Shown piece by piece: positions 51,422 through 61,352 of a stretch of DNA of 64,000 bases. Origin of the DNA: Aquimarina brevivitae (GTDB taxonomy: Bacteria > Bacteroidota > Bacteroidia > Flavobacteriales > Flavobacteriaceae); assembly GCF_004216895.1 (NCBI RefSeq), contig NZ_SGXE01000001.1, positions 1,098,208 through 1,162,207 of the forward strand, written 5' to 3'. The notes beneath the pieces were generated by a model. That model ran no database searches and had not been told where the DNA came from. It worked only from the letters and a program-made list of their open reading frames with translations. A program made the position numbers and the translations under genes. The number at the start of each line of letters is the position of its first letter. Positions within the stretch are counted from its first letter, which is position 1.

Positions 51422-53536
51422 ATGGCAGTTTTAAATAAAATCAGACAACGCTCGGTATTTCTTATTGTTATTATCGCATTAGCGTTGTTTTCTTTTGTTT
51501 TAGCAGATTTAATTAGAAATGGTGGAGCTATTTCTCAAAAATCGCAAAACACGATTGCAACCATAAATGGTAAAGATATCGATAGAACCCAATTTGCTGA
51601 AAAAGTAGAAGCAGCAAACCGTAATTTCGGTCCTAATGCTTCAAGCCTTCAGGCTGTAAATTACGTGTGGAATCAAGAGATTCGCTCTACAGTGTATGAG
51701 GAGCAGTTTGAAGAACTAGGTATTATTGCAGGGAAAGATCAGGTTAATGATTTATTAGCAGAAGCTTTAGCTAGTAATCCTACTTTTCAAAATGAGGCAG
51801 GTAATTTCGATAAAGCGAAGATGAGTGAGTATGTAGCTAATGTTAAGGAGACTTCTCCGCAAGGTTACAAGCAATGGGTAGACTATGAGCAATCGATCGC
51901 TAAGAGTGCCAAAGAGCAGACCTATCTTACCTTGGTTAAGGCGGCTGTAGGAGCAACTTTAAAAGAAGGTCAAATTGCCTACAAGATGGAAAATGACAAT
52001 GTAGATATACAGTATGTCCAGTTGCCATATGCTTTGGTTACTGCAGATGAAGTTACGGTTACTGATTCTGAAGTTGAGGCATATATTAAGAAACATCCTG
52101 AGCAGTATAAAGCAGAAGCTTCTAGAGATATTAGATACGTATTTTTCGAAGAGAAGCCTAGTGCTGTAGATGAAGAGGAAACCATGAAACAGGTAGCAGC
52201 ATTGTTAGAAGATAAAGCTGAATTTAGAAATAATGTCGTTGATACGGTTAGAGGATTAAAAAACACTTCTGACGCTAAAGAATTTGTAGCGCAGTATTCA
52301 GCGTTACCATTTCAGGATCGATTTATATTTAAAAAGGATTTACCTGCAGCAGTAGCTGATACAATTTATAATCTTGAAGTGGGTAATGTTTATGGCCCCT
52401 ATAAGGATGCTGATTATATCAAGATTTCAAAGGTAATTGCACAAGAGCAGATGCCAGATTCGGTTAAGACTAGTCATATTTTAGTGTCTTGGCAAGGATT
52501 AAGTACTGCTGGTGATACCCAAAGAACTAAAGAAGAAGCCAAGAAGTTAGCTGATAGTATTCTTACTGTGGTTAAAACTAACGGGGATAAATTTGATGAG
52601 CTTGCTGCTGAATATTCAGCGGATACCTCTAACAAAGATAAGGCTGGAGATCTTGGTTTTGCAATACCAGGTATGATGGTACCTCCGTTTAATGATTTTA
52701 TTTTTCAAAATCAAACAGGTGATATTGATGTGGTAGAGACCTCATTCGGGTATCACGTAGTTCGGATTGAAGAACAAAAGAATGAACAAAAAGCAATTAA
52801 AGTTGCTACAGTGGCGGTTAAGGTAGAACCAAGTGAAAAAACACTAAATGAAACGTTTACAGAGACCACCAAATTTCAAATAGCAGCATCAGAAGGAGAT
52901 TTTGCCGAGATAGCAAAAGAAAAAGATTTACAAGTGCGCCCGGTGAATAATATGAAGAGCATGGACGAAAATATACCAGGAGTAGGTAGTCAACGTTCTA
53001 TCGTACAGTGGTCTTTTAACGAAGAAACAGCAGTAGGCGATATTAAGCGTTTTGAGGTAAAAGGAGGTTATGCAGTAGTGCAGTTAACCAGTAAAGCATC
53101 TGAAGGTCTTATGAAAGTAGAAGATGCCGCTGCCACAGTTAGACCTATTTTAATAAGAGAGAAAAAAGCTGAAATCCTAAAAGGCAAACTGTCTGGTTCA
53201 TCCTTAGAAGACGTTGCTAAAAGTCAAGGACAAACGGTTAAAACGGCATCGGCTTTAAATATGAAAACACCAACCATATCAGGAGCAGGTACAGAGCCCA
53301 AAGTAGTGGGTACAGCTTTTGCGCTAGAGGTGGGTAAATTATCTCAGCCAATTGTAGGCAAAAATGGAGTATATCTTATTAAGGTATTGAAAAAGACAGA
53401 CGCACCAGAGCTAGAAAGTTATTTGAGCTTTGCAACCCAAACTTCTATGGAACAAGCAAATTCAGCAAATTCAAGAGTATTTAACGCGTTGAAAGAAGCT
53501 GCAGAAATTGAAGATAATAGAGCAAGATTCTACTAG
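51422..53536 (+). CDS. Periplasmic peptidyl-prolyl isomerase (SurA/PpiD-like)
   Basis: The 704-residue product has one N-terminal membrane anchor (residues 12-30), a SurA_N-like chaperone region, and a parvulin domain at about 343-450 (SVKTSHILVSWQG and GDLGFAIPGMMVPPFNDFIF). A C-terminal region from about 580 resembles a second, degenerate rotamase domain (VGTAFALEVGKLSQPIV). This is the PpiD layout: an inner-membrane-anchored folding helper for exported proteins. A 220-bp spacer precedes it, and a strong terminator follows. Confidence 0.92.
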   Translation: MAVLNKIRQRSVFLIVIIALALFSFVLADLIRNGGAISQKSQNTIATINGKDIDRTQFAEKVEAANRNFGPNASSLQAVNYVWNQEIRSTVYEEQFEELGIIAGKDQVNDLLAEALASNPTFQNEAGNFDKAKMSEYVANVKETSPQGYKQWVDYEQSIAKSAKEQTYLTLVKAAVGATLKEGQIAYKMENDNVDIQYVQLPYALVTADEVTVTDSEVEAYIKKHPEQYKAEASRDIRYVFFEEKPSAVDEEETMKQVAALLEDKAEFRNNVVDTVRGLKNTSDAKEFVAQYSALPFQDRFIFKKDLPAAVADTIYNLEVGNVYGPYKDADYIKISKVIAQEQMPDSVKTSHILVSWQGLSTAGDTQRTKEEAKKLADSILTVVKTNGDKFDELAAEYSADTSNKDKAGDLGFAIPGMMVPPFNDFIFQNQTGDIDVVETSFGYHVVRIEEQKNEQKAIKVATVAVKVEPSEKTLNETFTETTKFQIAASEGDFAEIAKEKDLQVRPVNNMKSMDENIPGVGSQRSIVQWSFNEETAVGDIKRFEVKGGYAVVQLTSKASEGLMKVEDAAATVRPILIREKKAEILKGKLSGSSLEDVAKSQGQTVKTASALNMKTPTISGAGTEPKVVGTAFALEVGKLSQPIVGKNGVYLIKVLKKTDAPELESYLSFATQTSMEQANSANSRVFNALKEAAEIEDNRARFY

Positions 53537-53550
53537 AATCTAAGCAACCG

Positions 53551-53589
53551 ATATAAAAAAAACCGAACAGTAACTGTTCGGTTTTTTTT
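53551..53589. terminator. Bidirectional terminator between PPIase and galE genes
   Basis: A stem of at least 13 bp (outer A/T pairs plus CCGAACAG with CTGTTCGG) around a TAA loop is flanked by A-runs left and T-runs right. It lies between two converging genes and can serve both. Confidence 0.92.
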
Positions 53590-53605
53590 ATATTAATGAT
53601 GTGGT

Positions 53606-54628
53606 TTATGTTTTACTACGCAGTTTTTGTTCCCATTTCCAGGCAGAAGCTAAGGCATCTTTCAAAGTGCTCTTCGATTGCCAACCCAATTCTTTATTTG
53701 CTTTTGTGGTATCAGCAAAAGCTGCAGTTACATCGCCCTCTCTACGTTCTACAATTTTATAAGGTAATGATTTACCTGAAACGGCTTCAAAAGCTTTTAT
53801 AGCTTCCAAAACGGAACTTCCTGTGCCAGTACCTACATTAAAAAACTCATAGTTTGTTTTATTACTATGCGCTAATAAACGTTTCAGTGCTACAACGTGT
53901 GCTTTGGCTAAATCTACGACATGTATATAATCTCTGATGGCAGTGCCATCTTTAGTAGGATAATCTCCTCCAAAAACAGATAATTGATCTCGTAAGCCCG
54001 CTGCTGTTTGTGTAATAAAGGGGACAAGGTTTTGAGGTACTCCTAAAGGCAGTTCGCCAATAGCAGCACTTGGATGTGCACCTATTGGATTAAAATAGCG
54101 GAGCGATATTGCATTGAGCTGTGCATTAACCCTACAGGTATCCTGTATAATCTCTTCTCCAATTTGTTTGGTATTTCCATAAGGCGACTCAGCGGGTTTT
54201 ACAGGTGCATTTTCTGTAATCGGTAATTCATCAGCTTGACCATAAACGGTACAAGAGGAGCTAAAGATGAAATTAGCTGTTTTAAGTTTTACTAATTCTT
54301 GTAGTAAATAGACCAAGGTAGCAATATTATTTTCATAATAAAGTAATGGGTCTGCTACACTTTCTCCAACTGCTTTTGAAGCAGCAAAATGAATCACTCC
54401 GATGATATCTTGATGCCGTTTAAAGAAATCAATCACATCAGCTTTATCACGCAAATCAAAATTTTCAAATATAGGCATTTGACCAGTGATGGCTGCTATG
54501 CCGTTAAGAACACCTGTAGAAGAATTAGAGCAGTTGTCGATTATAACTACCTCGTATCCTTCATTTTGAAGTTCTACAACGGTATGTGAACCAATGTAAC
54601 CAAGACCACCGGTAACCAAAATTTTCAT
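53606..54628 (-). CDS. galE: UDP-glucose 4-epimerase
   Basis: The 340-residue protein is a short-chain dehydrogenase-type epimerase that interconverts UDP-glucose and UDP-galactose (or their N-acetyl forms). The NAD-binding motif GGLGYIGSH is at residues 7-15, the catalytic Ser/Thr in FSSSCTVYG, and Tyr/Lys in SPYGNTKQIGE. The start MKILVTGG is typical. It is a single gene, convergent with the PPIase gene, and probably supplies sugars for envelope glycans. Confidence 0.95.
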   Translation of the reverse strand: MKILVTGGLGYIGSHTVVELQNEGYEVVIIDNCSNSSTGVLNGIAAITGQMPIFENFDLRDKADVIDFFKRHQDIIGVIHFAASKAVGESVADPLLYYENNIATLVYLLQELVKLKTANFIFSSSCTVYGQADELPITENAPVKPAESPYGNTKQIGEEIIQDTCRVNAQLNAISLRYFNPIGAHPSAAIGELPLGVPQNLVPFITQTAAGLRDQLSVFGGDYPTKDGTAIRDYIHVVDLAKAHVVALKRLLAHSNKTNYEFFNVGTGTGSSVLEAIKAFEAVSGKSLPYKIVERREGDVTAAFADTTKANKELGWQSKSTLKDALASAWKWEQKLRSKT

Positions 54629-54670
54629 ATATATAAGAATAGGTTTGTTGTACTATACAAAGAACAACAA

Positions 54671-55126
54671 TTATAGAATTTTTGCAACTTCTTGATTCAC
54701 AAATTCTAAGAACCGTTCATCTTTTTCAGTAAATGGATCTGGAGTATCAGAATCAATATCAATTTGACCTATATTCTCTCCATTTTTAAAAAGAGGAATC
54801 ACAATTTCTGACTTTACATTTATACTACAAGCGATATAATTATCTTGTGCTTGTACGTCCGGAACTACAAAATTTTCATTGGATACCGCTACCTGTCCAC
54901 AAATTCCTTTACCAAATGGAATGATTTCATGGTCAGTGGGTGCGCCGACATATGTTCTTAGCTTGAGTTCTTCTTTATCACCATTTTTAAAATAAAACCC
55001 CACCCAGTCATAATATTCCACGGATTCCTGTAATAATTTGCAAACATCGTTTAGTCGATCTGTTACCTCTCTATTAGTATCAGCAAGAAGCCCACTTACT
55101 TTGGGTTTAAGACTTTCCAATTCCAT
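54671..55126 (-). CDS. GAF domain protein (free methionine sulfoxide reductase-like)
   Basis: The product (152 residues from the ATG at 55126) is a single GAF domain. It has the fRMsr-like blocks PFGKGICGQVA and NYIACSINVKSEIVIPL with two Cys at positions expected for the free methionine-R-sulfoxide reductase YebR. However, the usual Asp after IAC is Ser here, so catalytic activity is uncertain. A longer frame from 55150 exists; MELESLKPK is the more usual start. It is not close to any gene on the same strand except galE, 42 nt away. Confidence 0.82.
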   Translation of the reverse strand: MELESLKPKVSGLLADTNREVTDRLNDVCKLLQESVEYYDWVGFYFKNGDKEELKLRTYVGAPTDHEIIPFGKGICGQVAVSNENFVVPDVQAQDNYIACSINVKSEIVIPLFKNGENIGQIDIDSDTPDPFTEKDERFLEFVNQEVAKIL

Positions 55127-55253
55127 AGTATTTCTCAATTTTAATCGCAAAAGTATTTAAAATAATTACAAATGTAGAATCAAATTTCATTTATAGTTTT
55201 GTTAAAAAGAAGGGTTGAATTCATTAATAGTTATCTAATTAGGAAGTTTTCTT

Positions 55254-55261
55254 TACTTTTG
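55254..55261 (+). promoter_or_regulatory. -7 box of the metal export operon
   Basis: TACTTTTG matches TAnnTTTG and ends 8 nt before the ATG at 55270. The transcript would therefore have a very short leader. The -33 box is not clear, which may point to activator control, for example by a metal-responsive regulator. No such regulator was found in the window. Confidence 0.45.
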
Positions 55262-55269
55262 TATTACAA

Positions 55270-55695
55270 ATGAAAACAATTATTAAAAATAGTATCTCCA
55301 TTTTTATGACAGTAGTACTGCTGTTATCTACGTTTTCATTTACTATTCAAAAGCATTATTGTGGAGCCACGCTTGTGGATACTGCCTGGTTCGTAAAGGC
55401 TGAGGACTGCGGAATGAAAGGCATGGATTCCTTGTCCATGATGTCAAGCAACGATAATGTAAAAAGAAAAAGCTGTTGCAAGGATGAATTGATCATTATT
55501 CAAGGTCAAAATGAGTTAAAAAATAATCTACACGTCTATAAGGTCAACCAGACCTCAGCATACGTTGCTCCTATTTTTTTAACTTTTGAGTTTATTCCTA
55601 ACACCGAAACGCAAAGGGTGCTTTTTATTAATAATCCTATACCTCCTCCACCGAGTAATAAGCTCCATAAGCTTTACGAAACATATTTGATTTGA
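55270..55695 (+). CDS. HYC_CC_PP family protein
   Basis: The 141-residue product has a hydrophobic N-terminus (signal or anchor, residues 8-26), then KHYCG (HYC at 29-31), a KSCCKDE pair (69-70) and a Pro-rich NPIPPPPSNK near the C-terminus. These three motifs name the HYC_CC_PP family, which in Bacteroidota sits next to copper/heavy-metal RND pumps. The Cys and His residues probably bind metal in the periplasm. Its exact role is unknown. It begins the CusA-type operon, 78 nt ahead of the pump gene. Confidence 0.88.
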   Translation: MKTIIKNSISIFMTVVLLLSTFSFTIQKHYCGATLVDTAWFVKAEDCGMKGMDSLSMMSSNDNVKRKSCCKDELIIIQGQNELKNNLHVYKVNQTSAYVAPIFLTFEFIPNTETQRVLFINNPIPPPPSNKLHKLYETYLI

Positions 55696-55773
55696 TTAAA
55701 CTACAGTGTTGAGATGGGTTATATTCCATTTACAACCAGTGCTATGATGTATGTTTAATTAAAAATAATGGTT

Positions 55774-58700
55774 ATGCTCAATAAAAGCATAAAATTTCTA
55801 ATAGAAAATAAATTAGTTGCAACCCTGCTATTACTATTATTAATAGGATGGGGTTTAATTAATGCCCCTTTTAATTGGGACCTCAAAATATTGCCAAATT
55901 ATCCGGTTGCAGTGGATGCCATACCTGATATTGGTGAAAATCAGCAAATTGTTTTTACCAAATGGGAAGGAAACTCACCACAGGATATTGAAGACCAAAT
56001 TACGTATCCTCTTACCACTGCATTACTCGGGATACCGGGGGTAAAAACTATTCGAAGCAATTCGATGTTTGGGTTTTCTAGCATTTATATCATTTTTGAA
56101 GAGGATATTGAATTTTATTGGAGTAGAAGTAGGATACTCGAAAAATTAAATTCACTTCCATCAGGATTGCTGCCGAAAGGGGTCAATCCAACTTTAGGTC
56201 CTGACGCCACTGCTCTTGGTCAGATATTTTGGTATACGCTCGAAGGACGTGATGAAAATGGGAAGGTTACCGGAGGGTGGGACCTACAAGAGCTGCGTAG
56301 CATCCAAGATTATTATGTTAAATATGGATTATCTTCTGCTTCCGGTGTTTCTGAAGTAGCTTCTATTGGTGGATATGTACAAGAATATCAGATCGATATT
56401 GACCCTGAGCTTATGCGTCAATATGGTGTTAGTTTAGATGCAGTGGTACAAGCTGTTAAAAACAATAATCGCGATACGGGTGCTCAGACTTTGGAAGTAA
56501 ATAAAGTGGAATATGTAGTACGTGGGCTAGGGTATATCCAAAATATTGAAGAGTTACGCCAGGCAGTAGTGGCTTCTGAGGCCTATACGGCTATCCGGAT
56601 ACAGGATATTGCTACCGTACATCTAGGGCCAGCAAACCGAAGAGGTATTTTGGATAAAGAAGGAGCAGAGGTTGTCGGTGGTGTGGTAGTAGCCAGATAT
56701 GGAGCAAATCCATTAGAAGTTATCAATAACGTCAAAAAACAGATTACTGAAATCAGTGCTGGTTTGCCTGTTAAGGAATTAAAGGATGGTAGGACGTCTA
56801 AGCTAACCATAGTGCCATTTTATGATAGAACGGAATTAATTCAAGAAACACTGGGCACACTAAATGAAGCCTTAACCTTAGAAATCATAATAACGGTACT
56901 TGTAATTGTTTTAATGGTATTTAATTTAAGAGCTTCCGTTTTGATATCAGGTCTTTTGCCTGTAGCGGTATTGATGGTTTTCATTTTTATGAAGTTATTT
57001 GAGGTAGATGCGAATATTGTAGCACTTTCAGGTATAGCCATCGCAATAGGTACTATGGTCGATGTAGGGGTAATTCTTACAGAAAATATCATACGACATA
57101 TCGAAGAAGACGAGAAAGGTTTATCAACGAATACCTTAGTATATAACGCTACGGCAGAAGTATCGGGTGCGATTCTCACGGCCGTAATGACTACAATCAT
57201 TAGCTTTCTTCCTGTCTTTACTATGATAGGCGCCGAAGGTAAGTTATTTAGACCCTTAGCTTTTACTAAAACGATGGCCCTGATCGCTTCTATTTTTATT
57301 GCCTTGTTTATTATTCCGCCTTTTGCCGCGATGATATTTAAAAGAAATAAGTACAACAACAAGTGGAAATATGTTGGAGCTGTATTGTTGATACTTACCG
57401 GGGTTACCTTATTAGTTTTTGGTTATTGGGTAGGTCTTGTACTTGTAGCTTTTGGTATCGTAAGGGTTTTAAAAATAAGGCAAATCTTTGGTCAGCAACG
57501 CTATACGATGGCCAACGTGATTGTTACTGTAGTCTTTATTGTTTTCCTACTCGCTTATTATTGGCGTCCACTTGGTTTTCAGAATACTCTAGTGCTCAAT
57601 GTATTTTTTGTTGCTTTAATCTGTGGATTGATTTTGGGGGTTTTTTATGTGTTTAGAATGTATTACACCCGTTTATTAACCTGGGCATTACATCATCGAT
57701 TAGTATTCTTAAGCATACCTGCATTGCTTATTGTTTTAGGATATTATATCATGAGACAAACGGGAGAGGAGTTTATGCCTTCGTTAAATGAAGGTTCGTT
57801 TTTGCTCATGCCAACTTCGATGCCTCACGCGGGGGTAGAGGAAAATAAAAGGATTTTGCAATTACTGGATATGGGCGTAGCAACGATACCAGAAGTAAAA
57901 ACGGTGGTAGGCAAATCGGGTAGAACAGAATCTGCACTAGATCCAGCCCCATTATCGATGTATGAAAACATTATACAATATAAATCAGAATACTTAACCA
58001 ACGAAGAAGGTGCTAAACAAAAATATAAAGTCAATGATAAAGAATATTTTGTTTTAAAAGAAGGAGGGGTAGTTGTAAACCCAAATAATAATTACGATAC
58101 TGCAGATCAAGATAAAATTAGATTTGACATCACACACCAAGATCTGATCGTGGATGAGGATGGAGAATATTATCGAAACTGGAGACCAGAAATTAAGACC
58201 ACAGACGATATTTGGAATGAGATCAGCAAAGTAACCAAATTGCCAGGAATCACATCAGCCCCTAAATTACAACCTATAGAAACCAGATTGGTTATGCTTC
58301 AAACAGGAATGCGTGCTCCTATGGGAATTAAAGTTAAAGGTCAAGACCTGAAAACTATTGAACAATTTGGCTTGAAATTAGAAAATTATTTAAAGCAGGT
58401 TGAAGGGGTAAAAACGGAAGCTGTTTTTGCGGATAGAATTGTCGGTAAACCTTACTTAATATTAGTGATTAACAGAGAGCGTCTGGTAAGGTATGGAGCT
58501 TCCGTTGAAGATGTTCAGCGTGTTATTGAAATAGCAATTGGTGGAATGAAGTTAGCGGAGACTGTAGAGGGCAGAGAGCGTTATGGAATACGGATTCGCT
58601 ATCCGAGAGAACTTAGAGAGACACCAGAGGATTTACGAAACATATATGTGCCAGTAGCAAAGGGTAATCCTGTTCCTTTAAGTGAGTTAGTCACCATTAC

Positions 58701-59499
58701 TTATGAGCAAGGACCACAATCTATTAAAAGCGAAAATACATTTCTCGTGGGTTATGTACTTTTTGATAAAATGGATGGATTTGCGGAAGTTGATGTAGTT
58801 GAAAATGCACAAGAATTTTTAACCGAAAAAATTCAACGTAAAGAGCTTGTTGTCCCAAAGGGAATTAGTTATCAGTTTACGGGTACTTACGAAAATCAGA
58901 TACGAGCTGAGAAAACATTGTCTTTAGTCGTACCTCTTGCTTTGCTAATCATATTTATTATTTTATATTTTCAGTTTAGGTCAGTGGCCACCTCATTAAT
59001 GGTATTTAGTGGTATAGCCGTTGCATTTGCTGGAGGTTTTCTGATGATTTGGTTATATGGGCAGGATTGGTTTTTAAATATTTCATTGTTTGGAGAAAAC
59101 CTGCGAACGCTCTTTAACATCAAAACGATAAATTTAAGTGTTGCGGTATGGGTAGGTTTTATAGCGTTATTTGGTATTGCCACAGATGATGGTGTGGTTA
59201 TGGCAACATACCTAACACAAACATTTGAACGAAACAAACCAGATTCTAAAAAGCAAATCGTTGATGCCGTAATTGAGGCAGGTAATATGCGGATAAGGCC
59301 TTGTTTGATGACCACAGCAACGACGATACTGGCGCTATTACCGATCTTAACAAGTACAGGTAGAGGAAGTGATATTATGATTCCTATGGCGATACCTGCA
59401 TTTGGCGGAATGATGGTGGCTTTAATTACCTTATTTGTAGTTCCTGTATTATACTCCTACAAGGCAGAATGGCAACTAAAAAGAAATACTGAGAATTGA
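55774..59499 (+). CDS. cusA: CusA/CzcA-type heavy-metal RND efflux pump
   Basis: The 1241-residue inner-membrane pump uses the proton gradient to expel metal ions through a tripartite channel. It has the start MLNKSIKFLIENK, HME-RND features (IAIGTMVDVGVILTENI near 425) and a C-terminal VPVLYSYKAEW. It is about 190 residues longer than E. coli CusA. About 100 extra residues lie near 530-630 and contain hydrophobic helices; further extra sequence is in the porter region near 760-810. A periplasmic adaptor gene (cusB) is not adjacent. An ATG at 55768 is less likely than 55774. Confidence 0.95.
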   Translation: MLNKSIKFLIENKLVATLLLLLLIGWGLINAPFNWDLKILPNYPVAVDAIPDIGENQQIVFTKWEGNSPQDIEDQITYPLTTALLGIPGVKTIRSNSMFGFSSIYIIFEEDIEFYWSRSRILEKLNSLPSGLLPKGVNPTLGPDATALGQIFWYTLEGRDENGKVTGGWDLQELRSIQDYYVKYGLSSASGVSEVASIGGYVQEYQIDIDPELMRQYGVSLDAVVQAVKNNNRDTGAQTLEVNKVEYVVRGLGYIQNIEELRQAVVASEAYTAIRIQDIATVHLGPANRRGILDKEGAEVVGGVVVARYGANPLEVINNVKKQITEISAGLPVKELKDGRTSKLTIVPFYDRTELIQETLGTLNEALTLEIIITVLVIVLMVFNLRASVLISGLLPVAVLMVFIFMKLFEVDANIVALSGIAIAIGTMVDVGVILTENIIRHIEEDEKGLSTNTLVYNATAEVSGAILTAVMTTIISFLPVFTMIGAEGKLFRPLAFTKTMALIASIFIALFIIPPFAAMIFKRNKYNNKWKYVGAVLLILTGVTLLVFGYWVGLVLVAFGIVRVLKIRQIFGQQRYTMANVIVTVVFIVFLLAYYWRPLGFQNTLVLNVFFVALICGLILGVFYVFRMYYTRLLTWALHHRLVFLSIPALLIVLGYYIMRQTGEEFMPSLNEGSFLLMPTSMPHAGVEENKRILQLLDMGVATIPEVKTVVGKSGRTESALDPAPLSMYENIIQYKSEYLTNEEGAKQKYKVNDKEYFVLKEGGVVVNPNNNYDTADQDKIRFDITHQDLIVDEDGEYYRNWRPEIKTTDDIWNEISKVTKLPGITSAPKLQPIETRLVMLQTGMRAPMGIKVKGQDLKTIEQFGLKLENYLKQVEGVKTEAVFADRIVGKPYLILVINRERLVRYGASVEDVQRVIEIAIGGMKLAETVEGRERYGIRIRYPRELRETPEDLRNIYVPVAKGNPVPLSELVTITYEQGPQSIKSENTFLVGYVLFDKMDGFAEVDVVENAQEFLTEKIQRKELVVPKGISYQFTGTYENQIRAEKTLSLVVPLALLIIFIILYFQFRSVATSLMVFSGIAVAFAGGFLMIWLYGQDWFLNISLFGENLRTLFNIKTINLSVAVWVGFIALFGIATDDGVVMATYLTQTFERNKPDSKKQIVDAVIEAGNMRIRPCLMTTATTILALLPILTSTGRGSDIMIPMAIPAFGGMMVALITLFVVPVLYSYKAEWQLKRNTEN

Positions 59500-59509
59500 T
59501 AACTTACGT

Positions 59510-60742
59510 ATGAAAAGTACTTTAAACATAAAATTTGGGATCATTGCTATATTTTTCCTTTTAGCTTCAGAAATGCTACAAAGCCAAACTTTGGCAGAAC
59601 TTAAGGAAGAAGCAATTCAAAATAATCCTGAAATAGAGGCGGCTAGGGTTGCTGTATTGATGTCTGAAGAGAAAGTTAATGAAGCAGTAACGCTGCCAGA
59701 TACTAATATAAGTATTGGATATTTTGTTAGCGAACCTGAAACTAGAACAGGACCTCAAACTGCAAGATTTTCTGCAGCTCAAAAGTTACCTTGGTTTGGT
59801 ACCATAAAGGCTAAAAAGGATATGTTTAACACTGCTATAGCCATTGAGCAAAATAAGCTAGAAGTAGTGCAGCGCAAAGTAGTCCTCAAAATAGCGCAAA
59901 AATATTATCAGTTATATAGTATCCAGGCTAAACTAATAGTCCTGCAAAAACAGCTTGAGCTGATAGGTGTTTATAAGGAGATAGCGCTGAGCAAACTTTC
60001 AGTCAATGAAGCTTCAGCACTGGATATCCTAAAGTTAACGATGGCTCAAAACAACCTGAAAAAAAAGGAAGAAGTTCTTAAAGGTGAAAAAATCACCAAA
60101 GAAGCAGAGATGAATCAACTCCTTGACAGGGATGGTTTTGACCCCTTAATAATTCCAAATAATTTGGTGATTCCGGATGAAGAACCTACGTTGATTGTAG
60201 AGGATATAACGTATCATCCAGAGCTGTTAACTTATGAGGTAATGCAAGAGGTAGTCTCCCAAAAAAAGCAACTAAATCATAAGGAGTCATTACCTTCTTT
60301 GGGGCTGGGACTAGATTATGTTATTGTTTCAGAACGGACAGATATGAACCTTCCTGAAAATGGTAAAGATGTTGTAATGCCGATGGTAAGTTTTTCCATA
60401 CCGCTGTTTTCCAAAAAATATAAATCATTGGATAAGCAATACGATTTAGAAACTGAAAATTTAAATCAGCAAAAAAGCTTAGCACAAAATAACCTGGAGG
60501 AAATTCTTGAAAAAACGATTAACACCAGAATCACTGCCAGAATTGATTATGACACACAAGTGGAAAATAGTACACAAGCTCAAGAAGCCGAAAAAATAAT
60601 AAGAGCGACTTATGAAGCTGGTGAGGTAGAATTCACCGAGCTCTTGGAAATTCAGGATCTAATGCTTGATATTGAAATGAATAAAATTGAAGCGATTACC
60701 ACTTATTTTATACAAACCGCGATTTTAAATTATTTAAGATAA
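59510..60742 (+). CDS. TolC-family outer-membrane efflux protein
   Basis: The 410-residue protein is the outer-membrane channel partner of the RND pump. It has a signal peptide, then the alpha-helical OEP repeats, with LAELKEEAIQNNPEIEAARV after cleavage and ATYEAGEVEFTELLEIQDLML toward the end. It starts 10 nt after cusA and therefore belongs to the same operon. Confidence 0.93.
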   Translation: MKSTLNIKFGIIAIFFLLASEMLQSQTLAELKEEAIQNNPEIEAARVAVLMSEEKVNEAVTLPDTNISIGYFVSEPETRTGPQTARFSAAQKLPWFGTIKAKKDMFNTAIAIEQNKLEVVQRKVVLKIAQKYYQLYSIQAKLIVLQKQLELIGVYKEIALSKLSVNEASALDILKLTMAQNNLKKKEEVLKGEKITKEAEMNQLLDRDGFDPLIIPNNLVIPDEEPTLIVEDITYHPELLTYEVMQEVVSQKKQLNHKESLPSLGLGLDYVIVSERTDMNLPENGKDVVMPMVSFSIPLFSKKYKSLDKQYDLETENLNQQKSLAQNNLEEILEKTINTRITARIDYDTQVENSTQAQEAEKIIRATYEAGEVEFTELLEIQDLMLDIEMNKIEAITTYFIQTAILNYLR

Positions 60743-60765
60743 AACTAATAACAAAAATGAACATT

Positions 60766-61347
60766 ATGAAAAAAACAGTAGTACAACTAACAATGATCTT
60801 CGCAGCAGCTATATTGATAATATCTTGCGGCCAAGATAAAAAGACCGAAACTAAAGAAAGTCAAGAAACTACGGAGGAAAAACCAGCTGAAGTGGTTATT
60901 CAACCAATGGCAGATCTTGATGTCACCGACGCTAGTACTGACGTAAAGTTTGCAAATGAGTCTGTTAATGCTATTTATATCAATTACCTGAGGGTAAAAG
61001 CAGCACTTGTTAATTCTGATAATGCATTAACCATGAAGACCGGAAGCCAATTGTTTGACGCCATACCTGAGGATGAAGCTACAAAAGAACTAAAAGCAAC
61101 GGCTGAATTATTGTCCGTTACTAAAGAGATAAAGAAGCAGCGTGATTTTTTTGTTACGCTTACTGACGAGGTAGAAAAGCTCATTAAAAACGAGGAAATA
61201 ACTTCTGGCGAAGTTTATAAGCAGTTCTGCCCTATGGCATTTGAAGGACAAGGAGGTTTTTGGTTATCAAACTCTAAGGAAATTAGAAACCCATATTATG
61301 GAGATAAAATGTTAAAGTGTGGTTCTGTAAAAGAAACGATTAAGTAG
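60766..61347 (+). CDS. DUF3347 lipoprotein, probable periplasmic metal-binding protein
   Basis: The 193-residue product has a lipoprotein signal (IISCG) followed by a Glu/Lys/Thr-rich spacer and a DUF3347 domain. The C-terminal segment QFCPMAFEGQGGFWLS and later MLKCGSV has Cys and Met residues fit for Cu(I). The same domain is fused to the C-terminus of some CusB adaptors, so this protein may act as a metal chaperone or partly replace the missing adaptor. A start at 60757 is also possible. It lies 23 nt behind the TolC gene. Confidence 0.88.
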   Translation: MKKTVVQLTMIFAAAILIISCGQDKKTETKESQETTEEKPAEVVIQPMADLDVTDASTDVKFANESVNAIYINYLRVKAALVNSDNALTMKTGSQLFDAIPEDEATKELKATAELLSVTKEIKKQRDFFVTLTDEVEKLIKNEEITSGEVYKQFCPMAFEGQGGFWLSNSKEIRNPYYGDKMLKCGSVKETIK

Positions 61348-61352
61348 ATTGT

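Noticed and set aside
56841..57362. A 173-residue minus-strand frame
   Set aside because: It is the shadow of cusA, whose motifs are intact on the plus strand; its Ile/Val/Thr-rich composition is that of an antisense membrane gene.
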